Below are positions 1-8,724 of a stretch of 11,152 bases of DNA, piece by piece; the first letter of the stretch is position 1; each line of letters opens with the position of its first letter. The notes under the pieces are model-generated. The model saw only the letters and a program-made list of their open reading frames with translations. It ran no database searches and was not told where the DNA came from. Where the stretch lies: contig JAKVCH010000070.1 of NCBI GenBank assembly GCA_022447485.1, positions 1-11,152 on the forward strand, written 5' to 3'. This DNA is from Polyangiaceae bacterium. GTDB lineage: Bacteria; Myxococcota_A; Polyangia; Polyangiales; Polyangiaceae. The position numbers and the translations under genes were made by a program.

Positions 1-1526
1 GTGATGTCACCCGAGCCCAAGAGTCCTTGGTTGCAGACTATGTCAGAAGAGGAGGTGCCTTCCTTTATGCAGGCGGTGCTTCTGGGTATGGGCCCGGCGG
101 CTGGCAGGGGAGCGCTTTGGAGGAGCTCTTGCCGCTTCGCATGGCAGCGGAGCAAGATAGAGAAACGCCAGGAGTCGCTATTTCGCTTGCTATTGCCCGG
201 AGCGGGTCGATGAGTGGCTTGCCTTTGGCCATGGCGAAAGAAGCTTGCACCGCTACTCTCGGCGTTCTGGAACCTGGGGACCTTTTGGAGGTGATCGCTT
301 TTGATTCTCGCCCCACGCGCTTTGTGAAGATGCAGCCGGCTCGCTATCGTCGACGTATTCAGTCAGCTATCTTGTCTATTCGCTCTGGTGGAGGAACGAA
401 TCTTTTTCGGGCGCTCGACTTAGCGTACCAAGACTTAGCTGCGATCGAAGCACGTCGAAAGCATATTATATTGCTGACTGATGGCAACGCGGGCAGTGAT
501 GGTCTCTACGATATCGCCGAGGCGGCGTTTTCAGAAGGAATCACGGTCACGGCAGTGGGTTTAGGAGAAGGGGTGAACCGCCGGCTTTTGGAAATGATCG
601 CCGAAGCGGGCGGCGGTCGCTACCACGCCGCTCGTGACCCGAGCTCATTGCCCCGCATTTTCACCCGGGAAACACAGATGATTGCCCGAAAGCAAGAGTC
701 CCAGGACTGGCAGTCCGTACAGCTGGTGCGGCGACCTGGTTTTCTAAAGGGGGTTCCTTTACAGAGAGCGCCGTACTTACGTGGCTTTACCAAGACTCAG
801 CTGAAGGGTCGGCGTTCTGAGCTGATTCTCTCAACGGAAGAAGGAGATCCTCTTTTTGCTCGCTGGCGTTACGGGCAAGGCTGGGCTTTGGCGTGGACGA
901 GTGATTGGAAGAATGGTTGGGCAAAGGACTGGCTTCAGTGGCCAGCGGTAGGCCAATTTTGGGGACAGGTGATCCGGGGTAATTTTGAGAAGGAGAAGGA
1001 AGAAACTCGACCCATATCGGTGGAGAGGTTTGGGTCGACGGTGGTGATTGCGTTCGAAGCGCTGGATCGTCGTGGTTTCTTTCAAAATGATTTTGCGTCA
1101 GACTTGAAGCTGCGTTCTCGCTCTTCTCAAAACGTCGAAGGTAAAGTTCTCCCTTTCGAGTTGATAGAACCCGGTCGCTATGAAGTACGTACGGAATTAC
1201 CTGGTCTAGGTGCTTATTCCGTTGAGGTTTCTCATCAGCGATCTGGTCAGTTTGCTGGCCGCAGTGCTGGAACGGTCTCTTGGCCTTATCCTGACGAGTA
1301 CCTTCAGCTGAAGGCTGATTTCGAGAGCCTGAAGGAGTGGGCGGAGCTCGGCGAAGGCTGGATTATCGAGAAAGACAGTGCTTGGAAGGCGCCGACTCGG
1401 CCCTTGGTTCGTTTTCAGCCTCGTCAGGCTCTCTTTTTCGCCATTTCATTGGTGCTGTTATTGGTTGATGTGCTTTTGAGGCGAATTCGCTGGAGCTCTC
1501 GAAGCGATACAGAATTGGTGTTCTGA
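1..1526 (+). CDS. VWA-domain membrane protein, 5' partial, degenerate MIDAS
   Basis: The reading frame is open from base 3 with no stop upstream, so the N-terminus lies outside the window; a TTG at 27 is only an internal codon. The visible part starts with a glutamine-amidotransferase-like segment (GG-rich, ending in LEELLPL), then a von Willebrand A domain, then a segment with the WALAWTSDW and WLQWPAVGQFW patterns, then one hydrophobic segment (about 1428-1481) and a short basic tail. This order is typical of the large membrane-anchored VWA proteins of Gram-negative bacteria, whose exact roles are mostly unknown. VWA domains usually bind a metal through DxSxS, Thr and Asp. Here the Ser residues, the Thr (396-398) and the Asp (480-482) are present, but the first Asp is Ala (codon 195-197, GCC). 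Metal binding is therefore probably weakened or lost. No enzymatic function can be assigned. Confidence 0.85.
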   Translation, partial: DVTRAQESLVADYVRRGGAFLYAGGASGYGPGGWQGSALEELLPLRMAAEQDRETPGVAISLAIARSGSMSGLPLAMAKEACTATLGVLEPGDLLEVIAFDSRPTRFVKMQPARYRRRIQSAILSIRSGGGTNLFRALDLAYQDLAAIEARRKHIILLTDGNAGSDGLYDIAEAAFSEGITVTAVGLGEGVNRRLLEMIAEAGGGRYHAARDPSSLPRIFTRETQMIARKQESQDWQSVQLVRRPGFLKGVPLQRAPYLRGFTKTQLKGRRSELILSTEEGDPLFARWRYGQGWALAWTSDWKNGWAKDWLQWPAVGQFWGQVIRGNFEKEKEETRPISVERFGSTVVIAFEALDRRGFFQNDFASDLKLRSRSSQNVEGKVLPFELIEPGRYEVRTELPGLGAYSVEVSHQRSGQFAGRSAGTVSWPYPDEYLQLKADFESLKEWAELGEGWIIEKDSAWKAPTRPLVRFQPRQALFFAISLVLLLVDVLLRRIRWSSRSDTELVF

Positions 1527-1583
1527 TTATGTAGTGAACTGTACTCTATCCTCGATTTGTCCTCGATCGCCCTGAAGTCAGAA

Positions 1584-2240
1584 ATGGTCAAAGTTCTTCG
1601 GCACGAGCCGTTCAGCAGCAGTGGACGGCACGCTCGGCCCAGATTGGCTTGGGTTGGCGATCGAACCTCTTTCCAAGAACGGGTTCAGGCAGCCGAGAAG
1701 AGGTGGATGATGAAAGTAGAAATAAGTTCCGCGGATCCCGCTTTGACGAACCAGCGACGGGCGCGAATGGTCTCGGAGTATCAGCTTGGTCGGGTGCTGC
1801 AACGAGCCTCTCGCCAAGCGGAGCGGGGTGGTTATTTGGGATGTGTTGTTCTGGCTCGGGTCGTCCCACCCCCATCTCTCCAAAACGAAGTGGAGGGGCA
1901 GCAGAGGCAAATGGAAGAAGCGGCATCTGCTCTCGCTTCTTTGGGTCGTGAAAGTAATTTCTTCTCGCGACTCTCTTGTCGACCCGATGAATTTGGCTTT
2001 TTGGTCAAACACTTAGGAGTACGCACTGATGGCCGCCTATTCTGTGAACGCGTCGAGGCCTTCGAATTATCTCAGGGGTATCGCTTAAGGACAGGGATCG
2101 CGCTTTATCCCCTGCAGGGCTTGCGCTGCCATATGTTGTGGATGATCGCTCGCCAAGACCTTGAAATGAACCAGGGTGAGGTTGAACTGTCTTCACATCA
2201 TATCCCGAATGATACTCTGCCCGTAAAAAGACGAGCCTAG
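1584..2240 (+). CDS. Hypothetical protein, degenerate receiver/GGDEF-like
   Basis: A 218-residue protein starting at ATG 1584; an in-frame TTG at 1557 is a longer option, and ATG 1710 has the best ribosome binding site (AGAGG 1699-1703, 6-base spacing). The part before 1710 still looks like protein: RLAWVGD at residues 20-26 followed by FQERVQAAEKRW resembles the first strand and helix of a response-regulator receiver domain, so I prefer the upstream start. The C-terminal half follows the GGDEF-domain plan: a long helical stretch, CRPDEFGFLV at residues 132-141 where RxGGDEFxxLL is expected, TGIALYP at 170-176 as in the S-x-G-I-A motif, and IARQDLEM at 188-195 where ADxALYxAK usually sits. 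Both glycines of GGDEF are gone and no metal-binding Asp strand is evident, so cyclase activity is unlikely. It may be a non-catalytic sensor or a decaying gene. It starts shortly after the VWA gene. The family call is by eye. Confidence 0.6.
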   Translation: MVKVLRHEPFSSSGRHARPRLAWVGDRTSFQERVQAAEKRWMMKVEISSADPALTNQRRARMVSEYQLGRVLQRASRQAERGGYLGCVVLARVVPPPSLQNEVEGQQRQMEEAASALASLGRESNFFSRLSCRPDEFGFLVKHLGVRTDGRLFCERVEAFELSQGYRLRTGIALYPLQGLRCHMLWMIARQDLEMNQGEVELSSHHIPNDTLPVKRRA

Positions 2241-2363
2241 GCGTGATTTCCTCACGGCTTGCATAACAGTGCAAAGATTCACCTCGAGAGCGCGGCAACT
2301 TTTCCTCAGATCAGGAGCATTTACGCTTCGACACCTCTTCTGATCTGACTATGGTGCGCCCCC
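2241..2363. repeat. tyrS leader with three inverted repeats
   Basis: Three inverted repeats lie between the GGDEF-like gene and tyrS. The first is CGTGA/TCACG at 2242-2256 (loop TTTCC), the second TTGCA/TGCAA at 2259-2274, and the third and strongest is TCAGATCAG (2306-2314) with CTGATCTGA (2340-2348), a perfect 9-base match around a 25-base loop. None is followed by a T tract, so none is a convincing terminator. No T-box specifier or T-box core was recognised. The third repeat ends 15 bases before the tyrS start and could affect translation or bind a regulator; this is inference. Confidence 0.4.
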
Positions 2364-3701
2364 ATGACCAAAGAGCTGAATGCAGGCGCTTTTTTGCAGG
2401 ATCTTGAGCGGCGGGGGCTTCTCCATCAAGCGACAGACCGCCAGGCTCTGGAGACACATTTAAAGGAATCCAGATCGGTCTATGCCGGCTTTGATGCGAC
2501 AAAAGATTCTCTAACCATTGGTAACTTGGTCTCGATCATGATGTTGCGGCGTTTTCAGAAAGCCGGACACGAGCCAGTTGTCCTCATGGGTGGAGGAACG
2601 GGATTGATTGGAGACCCAAGCGGGAAGGATGCTGAGCGTCAATTGCTGACACGGGAAGGGGTCCAAAAGAATGTGGAAGGGCAGGCTCGCATTTTTGCTC
2701 AGATTCTTGGGAAAGGAGAAAAGGACGATTTGTCGGCAGAAACGCCCTTCGTCCAACGCCCAAGTCGCACGGTGAATAATCAGGATTGGATTGAGGGTAT
2801 TTCCTATATCGATGCGCTCAGAGATATAGGCAAACACTTCTCCGTGAATATGATGATGCAGAAAGACTCAGTGAAGAGTCGGCTCGAAAGCAGAGAGCGT
2901 GGCATCAGTTATACGGAATTTAGCTACATGATTTTGCAGGCCTATGACTTTTCCCACCTGGCAGATAACTCTGCTGTAACGGTGCAGATAGGAGGCTCCG
3001 ATCAATGGGGCAATATTGTTGCAGGTGTTGATCTGACTCGCCGTAGATTCAATCAAACGGTGTTCGGTCTCACGACGCCGCTGCTGACGAAAAGTGATGG
3101 TGGCAAGTTTGGCAAAACAGAAGATGGCGCAATCTGGCTGACGGCTGATCGTACGTCGGCTTACGCGTTTTATCAGTTTTGGCTCAACGCCTCTGACGAA
3201 GATGTTGCGACTTTCTTAAAGTTTTTTTCCGAAGAATCGATGGATGAGATCGAGAGCCTCATTGAGCGTCATCAAGAGAATCCTGGTGCTCGTGAGGCCC
3301 AAAAGCATTTGGCCAAAGAGATGACGGAGCTCTTACATGGCAGGCCCAAGATGGAGGAAGCACAGCGAGCGAGCGTGGCGTTATTCACCGGTGATGTCGG
3401 CGATTTATCTGCCGAGTTGATCGATGACGTATTTGGCGCGGCTCCGAAGACTGAGCTTTCACGAGCTGCCATCGAGGGCAGTGGGATTCCTCTCGTTGAA
3501 CTGCTGATTGAAGCGGGTGCTGCGAAAAGTAAGAGAGAAGCTCGTCAATTCATCAGCTCTGGAGCGGTGAGTCTCAATGGCGAAAAGGTTAAGGAGGAAG
3601 TTGATATTCAGGCTGATAAGTTGCTCCACGACGAATATCTTTTACTTCGTCGGGGTAAGAAGAACTGGTACGTGCTGAAGGTCGAGGCCTCCCAGAGCTA
3701 A
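2364..3701 (+). CDS. tyrS: Tyrosine--tRNA ligase
   Basis: Class I aminoacyl-tRNA synthetase that charges tRNA-Tyr with tyrosine in the cytoplasm. At 445 residues it is slightly longer than usual for bacterial TyrRS. Residues 40-54 form the first active-site segment (YAGFDATKDSL then TIGN), followed by GGGTGLIGDPSGK at 76-88, the tyrosine-pocket run GISYTEFSYMILQAYDF at 180-196, QIGGSDQWGN at 208-217 and the second signature KFGKT at 248-252. The C-terminus from about residue 375 is an S4-type RNA-binding domain (GAAKSKREARQFISSGAV). The HIGH motif reads TIGN, so both histidines are changed (codons 2514-2516 and 2523-2525), while the DxT just before it is kept. The remaining motifs are intact, so I expect a working enzyme. 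The ATG at 2364 has no clear Shine-Dalgarno sequence. The next gene starts 22 bases downstream. Confidence 0.97.
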   Translation: MTKELNAGAFLQDLERRGLLHQATDRQALETHLKESRSVYAGFDATKDSLTIGNLVSIMMLRRFQKAGHEPVVLMGGGTGLIGDPSGKDAERQLLTREGVQKNVEGQARIFAQILGKGEKDDLSAETPFVQRPSRTVNNQDWIEGISYIDALRDIGKHFSVNMMMQKDSVKSRLESRERGISYTEFSYMILQAYDFSHLADNSAVTVQIGGSDQWGNIVAGVDLTRRRFNQTVFGLTTPLLTKSDGGKFGKTEDGAIWLTADRTSAYAFYQFWLNASDEDVATFLKFFSEESMDEIESLIERHQENPGAREAQKHLAKEMTELLHGRPKMEEAQRASVALFTGDVGDLSAELIDDVFGAAPKTELSRAAIEGSGIPLVELLIEAGAAKSKREARQFISSGAVSLNGEKVKEEVDIQADKLLHDEYLLLRRGKKNWYVLKVEASQS

Positions 3702-3723
3702 GGGTTGAGTTAGTGTAACTTTC

Positions 3724-4722
3724 TTGACCTGCCTCTCTGATGAGGCAGAGATTTATGCCGTCGAGGTTGAGAAGAAAAGCTCGCTGTGCTCACCTACTAT
3801 CGTGTCTTACCTTCAGCTGCGTCATCGTCTTTATGAAGGGCGTCCCCTCGTTCTTGACGCGGATGTCGGGGCATCTTTACGTGCCCTCGGTGAGGAATTA
3901 GACGCTCCAGGGGCTCTGGGCGCGGTTTTACATCGCAGCCCTGAAGTTGTGGAACAGCATCATCAAAGAGAGCTTTTTTCGAAGGTGGATATTCTCTCAG
4001 CGCTGACAGCGGACACCACGCCTCGAGCCTTAGCTGAAGCGGCTATGGAGCATCGTGCCGCCAGGTTGACGGGGGATGCGATTGATCTGGCCCTTGATGC
4101 CACGGCTCAGGCGACTCGCCCAGCAGCCGTGGCTGGCGTTTTGGGCTCTGAAATGGTGACTGCTACGGCGCGTATTCGTTTTGAAGATGAAACTATCGAG
4201 CATGCTGCTCGAATCGCCGTTCAAGGTGCAGAGCTTTTTATCGTTCGGGGGATGGGCTCTCGGCTCGACCTTGTCTTTTCGGTGGCGGCAGCCTCCGCCC
4301 ATGAACTCCCGGTTTGGGCTGTGATCGATATGCCGACCATTTCTGAGGGTGACCTCTTGGGTTTATTACAGCGACTAGAAGATGCCGGCGCTGAAGCTGT
4401 CCTATTTGAGGTTGAGTCTGTGGACCATGGTTTGGAATATTTACAGGCGTTTCAGGACTATGAAGGTGAGCTGGTAGCGGGAGCTCTCTTGAGTGCGGCT
4501 CCAGATGCGCTAAGAGGCTTTCCCTCTGAATTCTATACCTCCTGGGTGGAAAGAGCGGTTGAACTGACAGACCGAGGGGCGCGCATTATCGGTGGTGGCT
4601 CCGGCACTACTGAAGAACATACCCGCGCTTTAGCCCGTCGCCTTGGAGTGATTCACCCATCTTTTTATCCCCAGTCCCTTCAAGAACTCAGGGTCGATTC
4701 CGATCTAGATAAAAAGAGTTAA
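3724..4722 (+). CDS. Homocysteine S-methyltransferase-like protein lacking Zn cysteines
   Basis: A 332-residue protein that matches the homocysteine S-methyltransferase barrel along most of its length: LVLDADVG near residue 42 (family: LLDGAxGTxL), LDAPGALGAVLHRSPEVVEQHH at 59-80, VAGVLGS at 136-142, LPVWAVID at 195-202 and a terminal GGGSGTTEEHTRALA at 290-304. In active members the last motif is GGCCGT and an earlier NC supplies a third zinc ligand. Here the paired cysteines are Gly-Ser (4597-4602) and the earlier position is Glu (about 4408-4410), so zinc-dependent methyl transfer to homocysteine is unlikely. It may be a repurposed barrel or a decayed paralogue. The start is uncertain: TTG 3724 or GTG 3802, neither with a clear ribosome binding site; the GTG would begin about 14 residues before the domain. 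It sits between tyrS and the glutamate-cysteine ligase with short gaps, suggesting one transcript. Confidence 0.75.
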   Translation: MTCLSDEAEIYAVEVEKKSSLCSPTIVSYLQLRHRLYEGRPLVLDADVGASLRALGEELDAPGALGAVLHRSPEVVEQHHQRELFSKVDILSALTADTTPRALAEAAMEHRAARLTGDAIDLALDATAQATRPAAVAGVLGSEMVTATARIRFEDETIEHAARIAVQGAELFIVRGMGSRLDLVFSVAAASAHELPVWAVIDMPTISEGDLLGLLQRLEDAGAEAVLFEVESVDHGLEYLQAFQDYEGELVAGALLSAAPDALRGFPSEFYTSWVERAVELTDRGARIIGGGSGTTEEHTRALARRLGVIHPSFYPQSLQELRVDSDLDKKS

Positions 4723-4736
4723 GGATATTTTCTGCG

Positions 4737-6143
4737 ATGAGCAAATTGCCACATTCCTTGAACGACGCTGTCGAAGAGTTAGTCGACGTGTTTGTCGGTT
4801 ATGAGTCTGCGCCCCAGGATTTTAAGATTGGTGCTGAGAGTGAGAAGTTTGGACTAGTCGGCGAAGAGCTGACTCCTCTTCGTTACGGTGAACCGCCCAC
4901 GGTTTCACGAGTTCTTCAAGCTTTGCATCGCGATCATGGGTGGGAATGTGTTCGCGACCTAAAAGATGGTCCTGTGCTTGCGTTGAAACGAGAGGGGGCC
5001 AGCATCACCCTGGAGCCTAGTGTTCAACTAGAACTTTCGGGGGCACCTCATGAAACTTTACATGGCGTTTGGGAGGAGCAAAGGCAACACTTAGAAGAGC
5101 TTCGGCCCATCTCTGAGGAGATGTCTCTTCAATGGATCACCCTTGGGTTTCATCCCTTTGCCACTCTTTCAGAATTAGATTGGGTTCCTAAGTTGAGGTA
5201 CCCGATTATGAGAGATTATCTGCCTGCTCAGGGCAGCGGCGGCCTTGATATGATGCAGCGCACCGCGACGGTTCAAGTGAATTTGGATTGGTCTACTGAG
5301 GTGGATTGTGCTCGGAAATTGCGAGTCGCTCAGCGTTCCGCAGCATTGATTCAAGCTGCTTTCGCGAATTCTCCCTTTGAGCAGGGTCAAGAATGGTCGG
5401 GGCTATCCCGACGAGGAGAAGTCTGGCGTCATATGGATCCTCGCCGTTCTGGAATGATCCGACCATTGTGGGAGCAGGGAGGGGGCTATGCCGATTATAT
5501 TCGCTGGGCTGCTCAGGCCGGGATGTTTCTCTTTCGTCGGGATGGGCGTGCGGTCAAGAATACGGGCCAAAGCTTTGTCGACTTTTTGGAAAATGGCTAT
5601 CAAGGATTTCAGGCTACCCGGGAGGATTTTGAACTTCATCTCTCCACCCTATTTCCTGAGATTCGTCTAAAAAATACGATTGAGGTTCGGCCCAATGATG
5701 GTTTGAACCCAAGCCTGGCAATGAGTGTTGTCGCGCTGTGGACGGGGCTCTTGTACGATGAAGAGGCGACGAAAAAAGCAGATGACTTACTAGAGCCTTT
5801 GCAATTTGATGAAGTCCAGGAAGCTCGGGCTGAAATGGTACGAAGTGGTCCATTAGCGCAGCTCGGCGGTCGGGATGGATGGGATTGGCTTGAGGATTTG
5901 GCGACGATTGCCCGAGGCGGACTGAAGGCTCGGGGATGTCGCTCTACCTCTGCCTCTCGCTCTGCTGCTGTCGATGAGAGCATCTATCTGGGACCTGCCG
6001 AGGAGATCATCGACCGGCGCCAGACTCCCGCAGAACTGCTGAAGCAGCGGATTGCTGCTGCTCCCGCCGAGCTATCCTGGCGACAGAAAGTAGCGCGCTG
6101 CGCTTCGATTGATTGGGAGCAAGAGACGGCTCAGTTCAATTAG
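4737..6143 (+). CDS. gshA: Glutamate--cysteine ligase, plant/proteobacterial type
   Basis: Catalyses the ATP-dependent joining of glutamate and cysteine to gamma-glutamylcysteine, the first step of glutathione synthesis, in the cytoplasm. The 468-residue product belongs to the GCS2-type family shared by plants and many proteobacteria: FKIGAESEKFG at residues 29-39 (family IGxExEKFG), LEPSVQLELSGAPHE at 92-106, LGFHPF at 136-141, RTATVQVNLDWS at 175-186, GEVWRHMDPRRSG at 227-239 and EVRPNDG around 320. The glycine-rich EPGGQ of relatives reads EPSVQ here, a change next to the substrate region. The start is ATG 4737, 14 bases after the previous stop, with AAGGA at 4721-4725 overlapping the end of the upstream gene. 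Co-transcription with the two genes upstream is likely. An 18-base tandem duplication covers its stop codon. Confidence 0.93.
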   Translation: MSKLPHSLNDAVEELVDVFVGYESAPQDFKIGAESEKFGLVGEELTPLRYGEPPTVSRVLQALHRDHGWECVRDLKDGPVLALKREGASITLEPSVQLELSGAPHETLHGVWEEQRQHLEELRPISEEMSLQWITLGFHPFATLSELDWVPKLRYPIMRDYLPAQGSGGLDMMQRTATVQVNLDWSTEVDCARKLRVAQRSAALIQAAFANSPFEQGQEWSGLSRRGEVWRHMDPRRSGMIRPLWEQGGGYADYIRWAAQAGMFLFRRDGRAVKNTGQSFVDFLENGYQGFQATREDFELHLSTLFPEIRLKNTIEVRPNDGLNPSLAMSVVALWTGLLYDEEATKKADDLLEPLQFDEVQEARAEMVRSGPLAQLGGRDGWDWLEDLATIARGGLKARGCRSTSASRSAAVDESIYLGPAEEIIDRRQTPAELLKQRIAAAPAELSWRQKVARCASIDWEQETAQFN

Positions 6144-6159
6144 ACGGCTCAGTTCAACT
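6124..6159 (+). repeat. 18-bp tandem duplication across the gshA stop
   Basis: Two head-to-tail copies of an 18-base unit (AGACGGCTCAGTTCAATT at 6124-6141 and the same with one T to C change at 6142-6159). The unit is six codons long, so the frame is kept and the TAG stop is repeated 18 bases later (6159-6161). Readthrough of the first stop would add only TAQFN plus the replaced stop codon. Confidence 0.9.
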
Positions 6160-6247
6160 AGAATGTAAAAAGTGCAAGTAAGAACGGGGATCGTCATAAA
6201 TTTCGGGAAGAAACCCCGAGGATATGGATTTTCCACGTTTTGCACGG

Positions 6248-6275
6248 TTGACAGAAACAGAGCAGTGCATAGGTT
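6248..6275 (+). promoter_or_regulatory. Possible groESL promoter, TTGACA type
   Basis: A perfect -35 box TTGACA (6248-6253) is followed after 16 bases by a weak -10 candidate TAGGTT (6270-6275). A better-looking -10 hexamer, GATAAT (6317-6322), lies further downstream without a matching -35. One of the two probably starts the groESL transcript, which cannot be decided from sequence alone. Confidence 0.35.
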
Positions 6276-6289
6276 TCGGCTCTATCCAG

Positions 6290-6307
6290 TTACCGGTTAG
6301 ACGGTAA
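6290..6307. promoter_or_regulatory. Inverted repeat, possible groESL operator
   Basis: TTACCG and CGGTAA form a perfect 6-base inverted repeat around a 6-base spacer (GTTAGA), immediately upstream of the AT-rich stretch containing GATAAT. Its place between the two promoter candidates fits a repressor site. It is not the CIRCE sequence of HrcA (TTAGCACTC-N9-GAGTGCTAA), which I looked for and did not find. A short perfect hairpin GCTCG-CAG-CGAGC follows at 6346-6358 in the leader. Confidence 0.3.
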
Positions 6308-6405
6308 AAAAATAAAGATAATGAAATCAATAGGTTACGAATTGAGCTCGCAGCGAGCCCTCGTCCTCGATTTCCAGAAAAACGAAAGTTACAGGAGAAA
6401 CCTCA

Positions 6406-6699
6406 ATGGCTAGTAAGATTCGTCCACTTCAGGACCGCGTAATCGTCAAGCGTGTTGCCGAAGAAGAAAAGACCAAAGGCGGCATTATTATTCCTGATAC
6501 TGCCAAAGAGAAACCGATTGAAGCAGAAGTCATTGCTGTCGGCCCTGGCAAGCGTGAGGATGGCAAGCTCGTCGCTCTTTCAGTGAAAGAGGGAGATCGG
6601 ATTCTTTTCGGTAAGTATGCTGGAACCGAGGTAAAGCTCGATGGAGCAGAACACTTGATCCTTCGTGAAGATGATATTCTCGGCATCATCGAGAACTAA
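6406..6699 (+). CDS. groES: Co-chaperonin GroES
   Basis: The 97-residue, 10-kDa co-chaperonin that caps the GroEL ring as a heptamer and helps fold proteins in the cytoplasm. The sequence has the family's usual length and plan: IRPLQDRVIVKR at residues 5-16, the GroEL-contacting mobile loop with KGGIIIPDTAKEKP at about 24-37, the VIAVGPGK strand, EGDRILFGKYAGTEVK and the terminal LILREDDILGII. The start is fixed by AGGAG at 6393-6397, 8 bases before the ATG. groEL follows 26 bases later with its own strong ribosome binding site, so the two form an operon. The 262 bases upstream contain the candidate promoter and inverted repeats described separately. Confidence 0.98.
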   Translation: MASKIRPLQDRVIVKRVAEEEKTKGGIIIPDTAKEKPIEAEVIAVGPGKREDGKLVALSVKEGDRILFGKYAGTEVKLDGAEHLILREDDILGIIEN

Positions 6700-6725
6700 T
6701 TCTGCAATTTTTAGGAGTGAATTAA

Positions 6726-8351
<1,626 letters not shown>

Positions 8352-8403
8352 AAGTTGAGTCAAATCTCAGGCTTGTTCTTGAAGGCACAGGAGCTGAGAA
8401 TAC

Positions 8404-8438
8404 AAAAAGGCGTTCACATCAGCTGTGAGCGCCTTTTT
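8404..8438 (+). terminator. Intrinsic terminator of groESL
   Basis: A 15-base stem (AAAAAGGCGTTCACA with TGTGAGCGCCTTTTT, one G-U pair) around a 5-base loop, ending in a T-rich stretch. It is nearly symmetrical, so it could also stop transcription from the opposite side. It lies 52 bases after the groEL stop. Confidence 0.93.
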
Positions 8439-8461
8439 CTTATTTTGTGAATCACCGAAAC

Positions 8462-8489
8462 AAGTCTATTTCAGAAATGAAATAGACTT
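8462..8489. repeat. Perfect 12-bp hairpin with GAAA loop
   Basis: AAGTCTATTTCA (8462-8473) and TGAAATAGACTT (8478-8489) are exact reverse complements around GAAA, a stable GNRA tetraloop if transcribed from the plus strand. No T tract follows, so it is not a normal terminator. It lies 23 bases after the groESL terminator. It may be an operator palindrome, an mRNA 3'-end stabiliser or a relic of a small inverted-repeat element. Confidence 0.6.
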
Positions 8490-8527
8490 CAGATATCTCC
8501 CATTTCCAGACCTCGAAGCTTAGGTGA

Positions 8528-8556
8528 CCGGACAATTGGTCGTATTTGTCCGGACA
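8528..8556. repeat. Inverted repeat CCGGACAA/TTGTCCGG with palindrome
   Basis: CCGGACAA (8528-8535) and TTGTCCGG (8546-8553) match perfectly around 10 bases. The right arm extends into a perfect 10-base palindrome, TGTCCGGACA (8547-8556), and the left arm overlaps a competing GACC/GGTC pairing. This compact symmetry suggests a protein-binding site or an end of a degenerate mobile element; no transposase is nearby. Confidence 0.45.
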
Positions 8557-8644
8557 GTGAAAGAGAAGGCGTGAGTTGTTCTTTTTTGAGAGATCGCGGC
8601 GAATCGACGCTTTCATGGGACATGGGTTGGAATTAAATTGAATC

Positions 8645-8669
8645 GGCTCGCGGCAAAGCGGGCCTTTCT
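8645..8669 (+). terminator. Possible terminator-like hairpin
   Basis: GGCTCGC (8645-8651) pairs with GCGGGCC (8658-8664, one G-U pair) around a 6-base loop, followed by TTTCT and a little later TTTTT. No gene in the preceding 200 bases needs it, so it would terminate either groESL readthrough or an unrecognised short transcript. Apart from the hairpins listed individually I see no coding or RNA gene in 8439-8724. Confidence 0.35.
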
Positions 8670-8724
8670 GAGTTTTTCACGCTTGGCCGTGTAGCGTTCT
8701 TGTTTCAACTAGCGAACATTTTAC

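Noticed and set aside
27..1526. TTG at 27 as the true start of the VWA protein
   Set aside because: The frame is open back to base 3 and the upstream codons continue the conserved amidotransferase-like segment; the gene is cut by the window edge.
1578..2012. Long reading frames opposite the GGDEF-like gene
   Set aside because: No recognisable domains; the plus-strand frame carries GGDEF-like motifs in the correct order.
6203..6219. TCGGG/CCCGA hairpin as terminator of gshA
   Set aside because: Only five pairs and no T tract behind it.
6144..6405. CIRCE operator or RpoH-type heat-shock promoter upstream of groES
   Set aside because: No sequence matching either consensus was found on reading the region.
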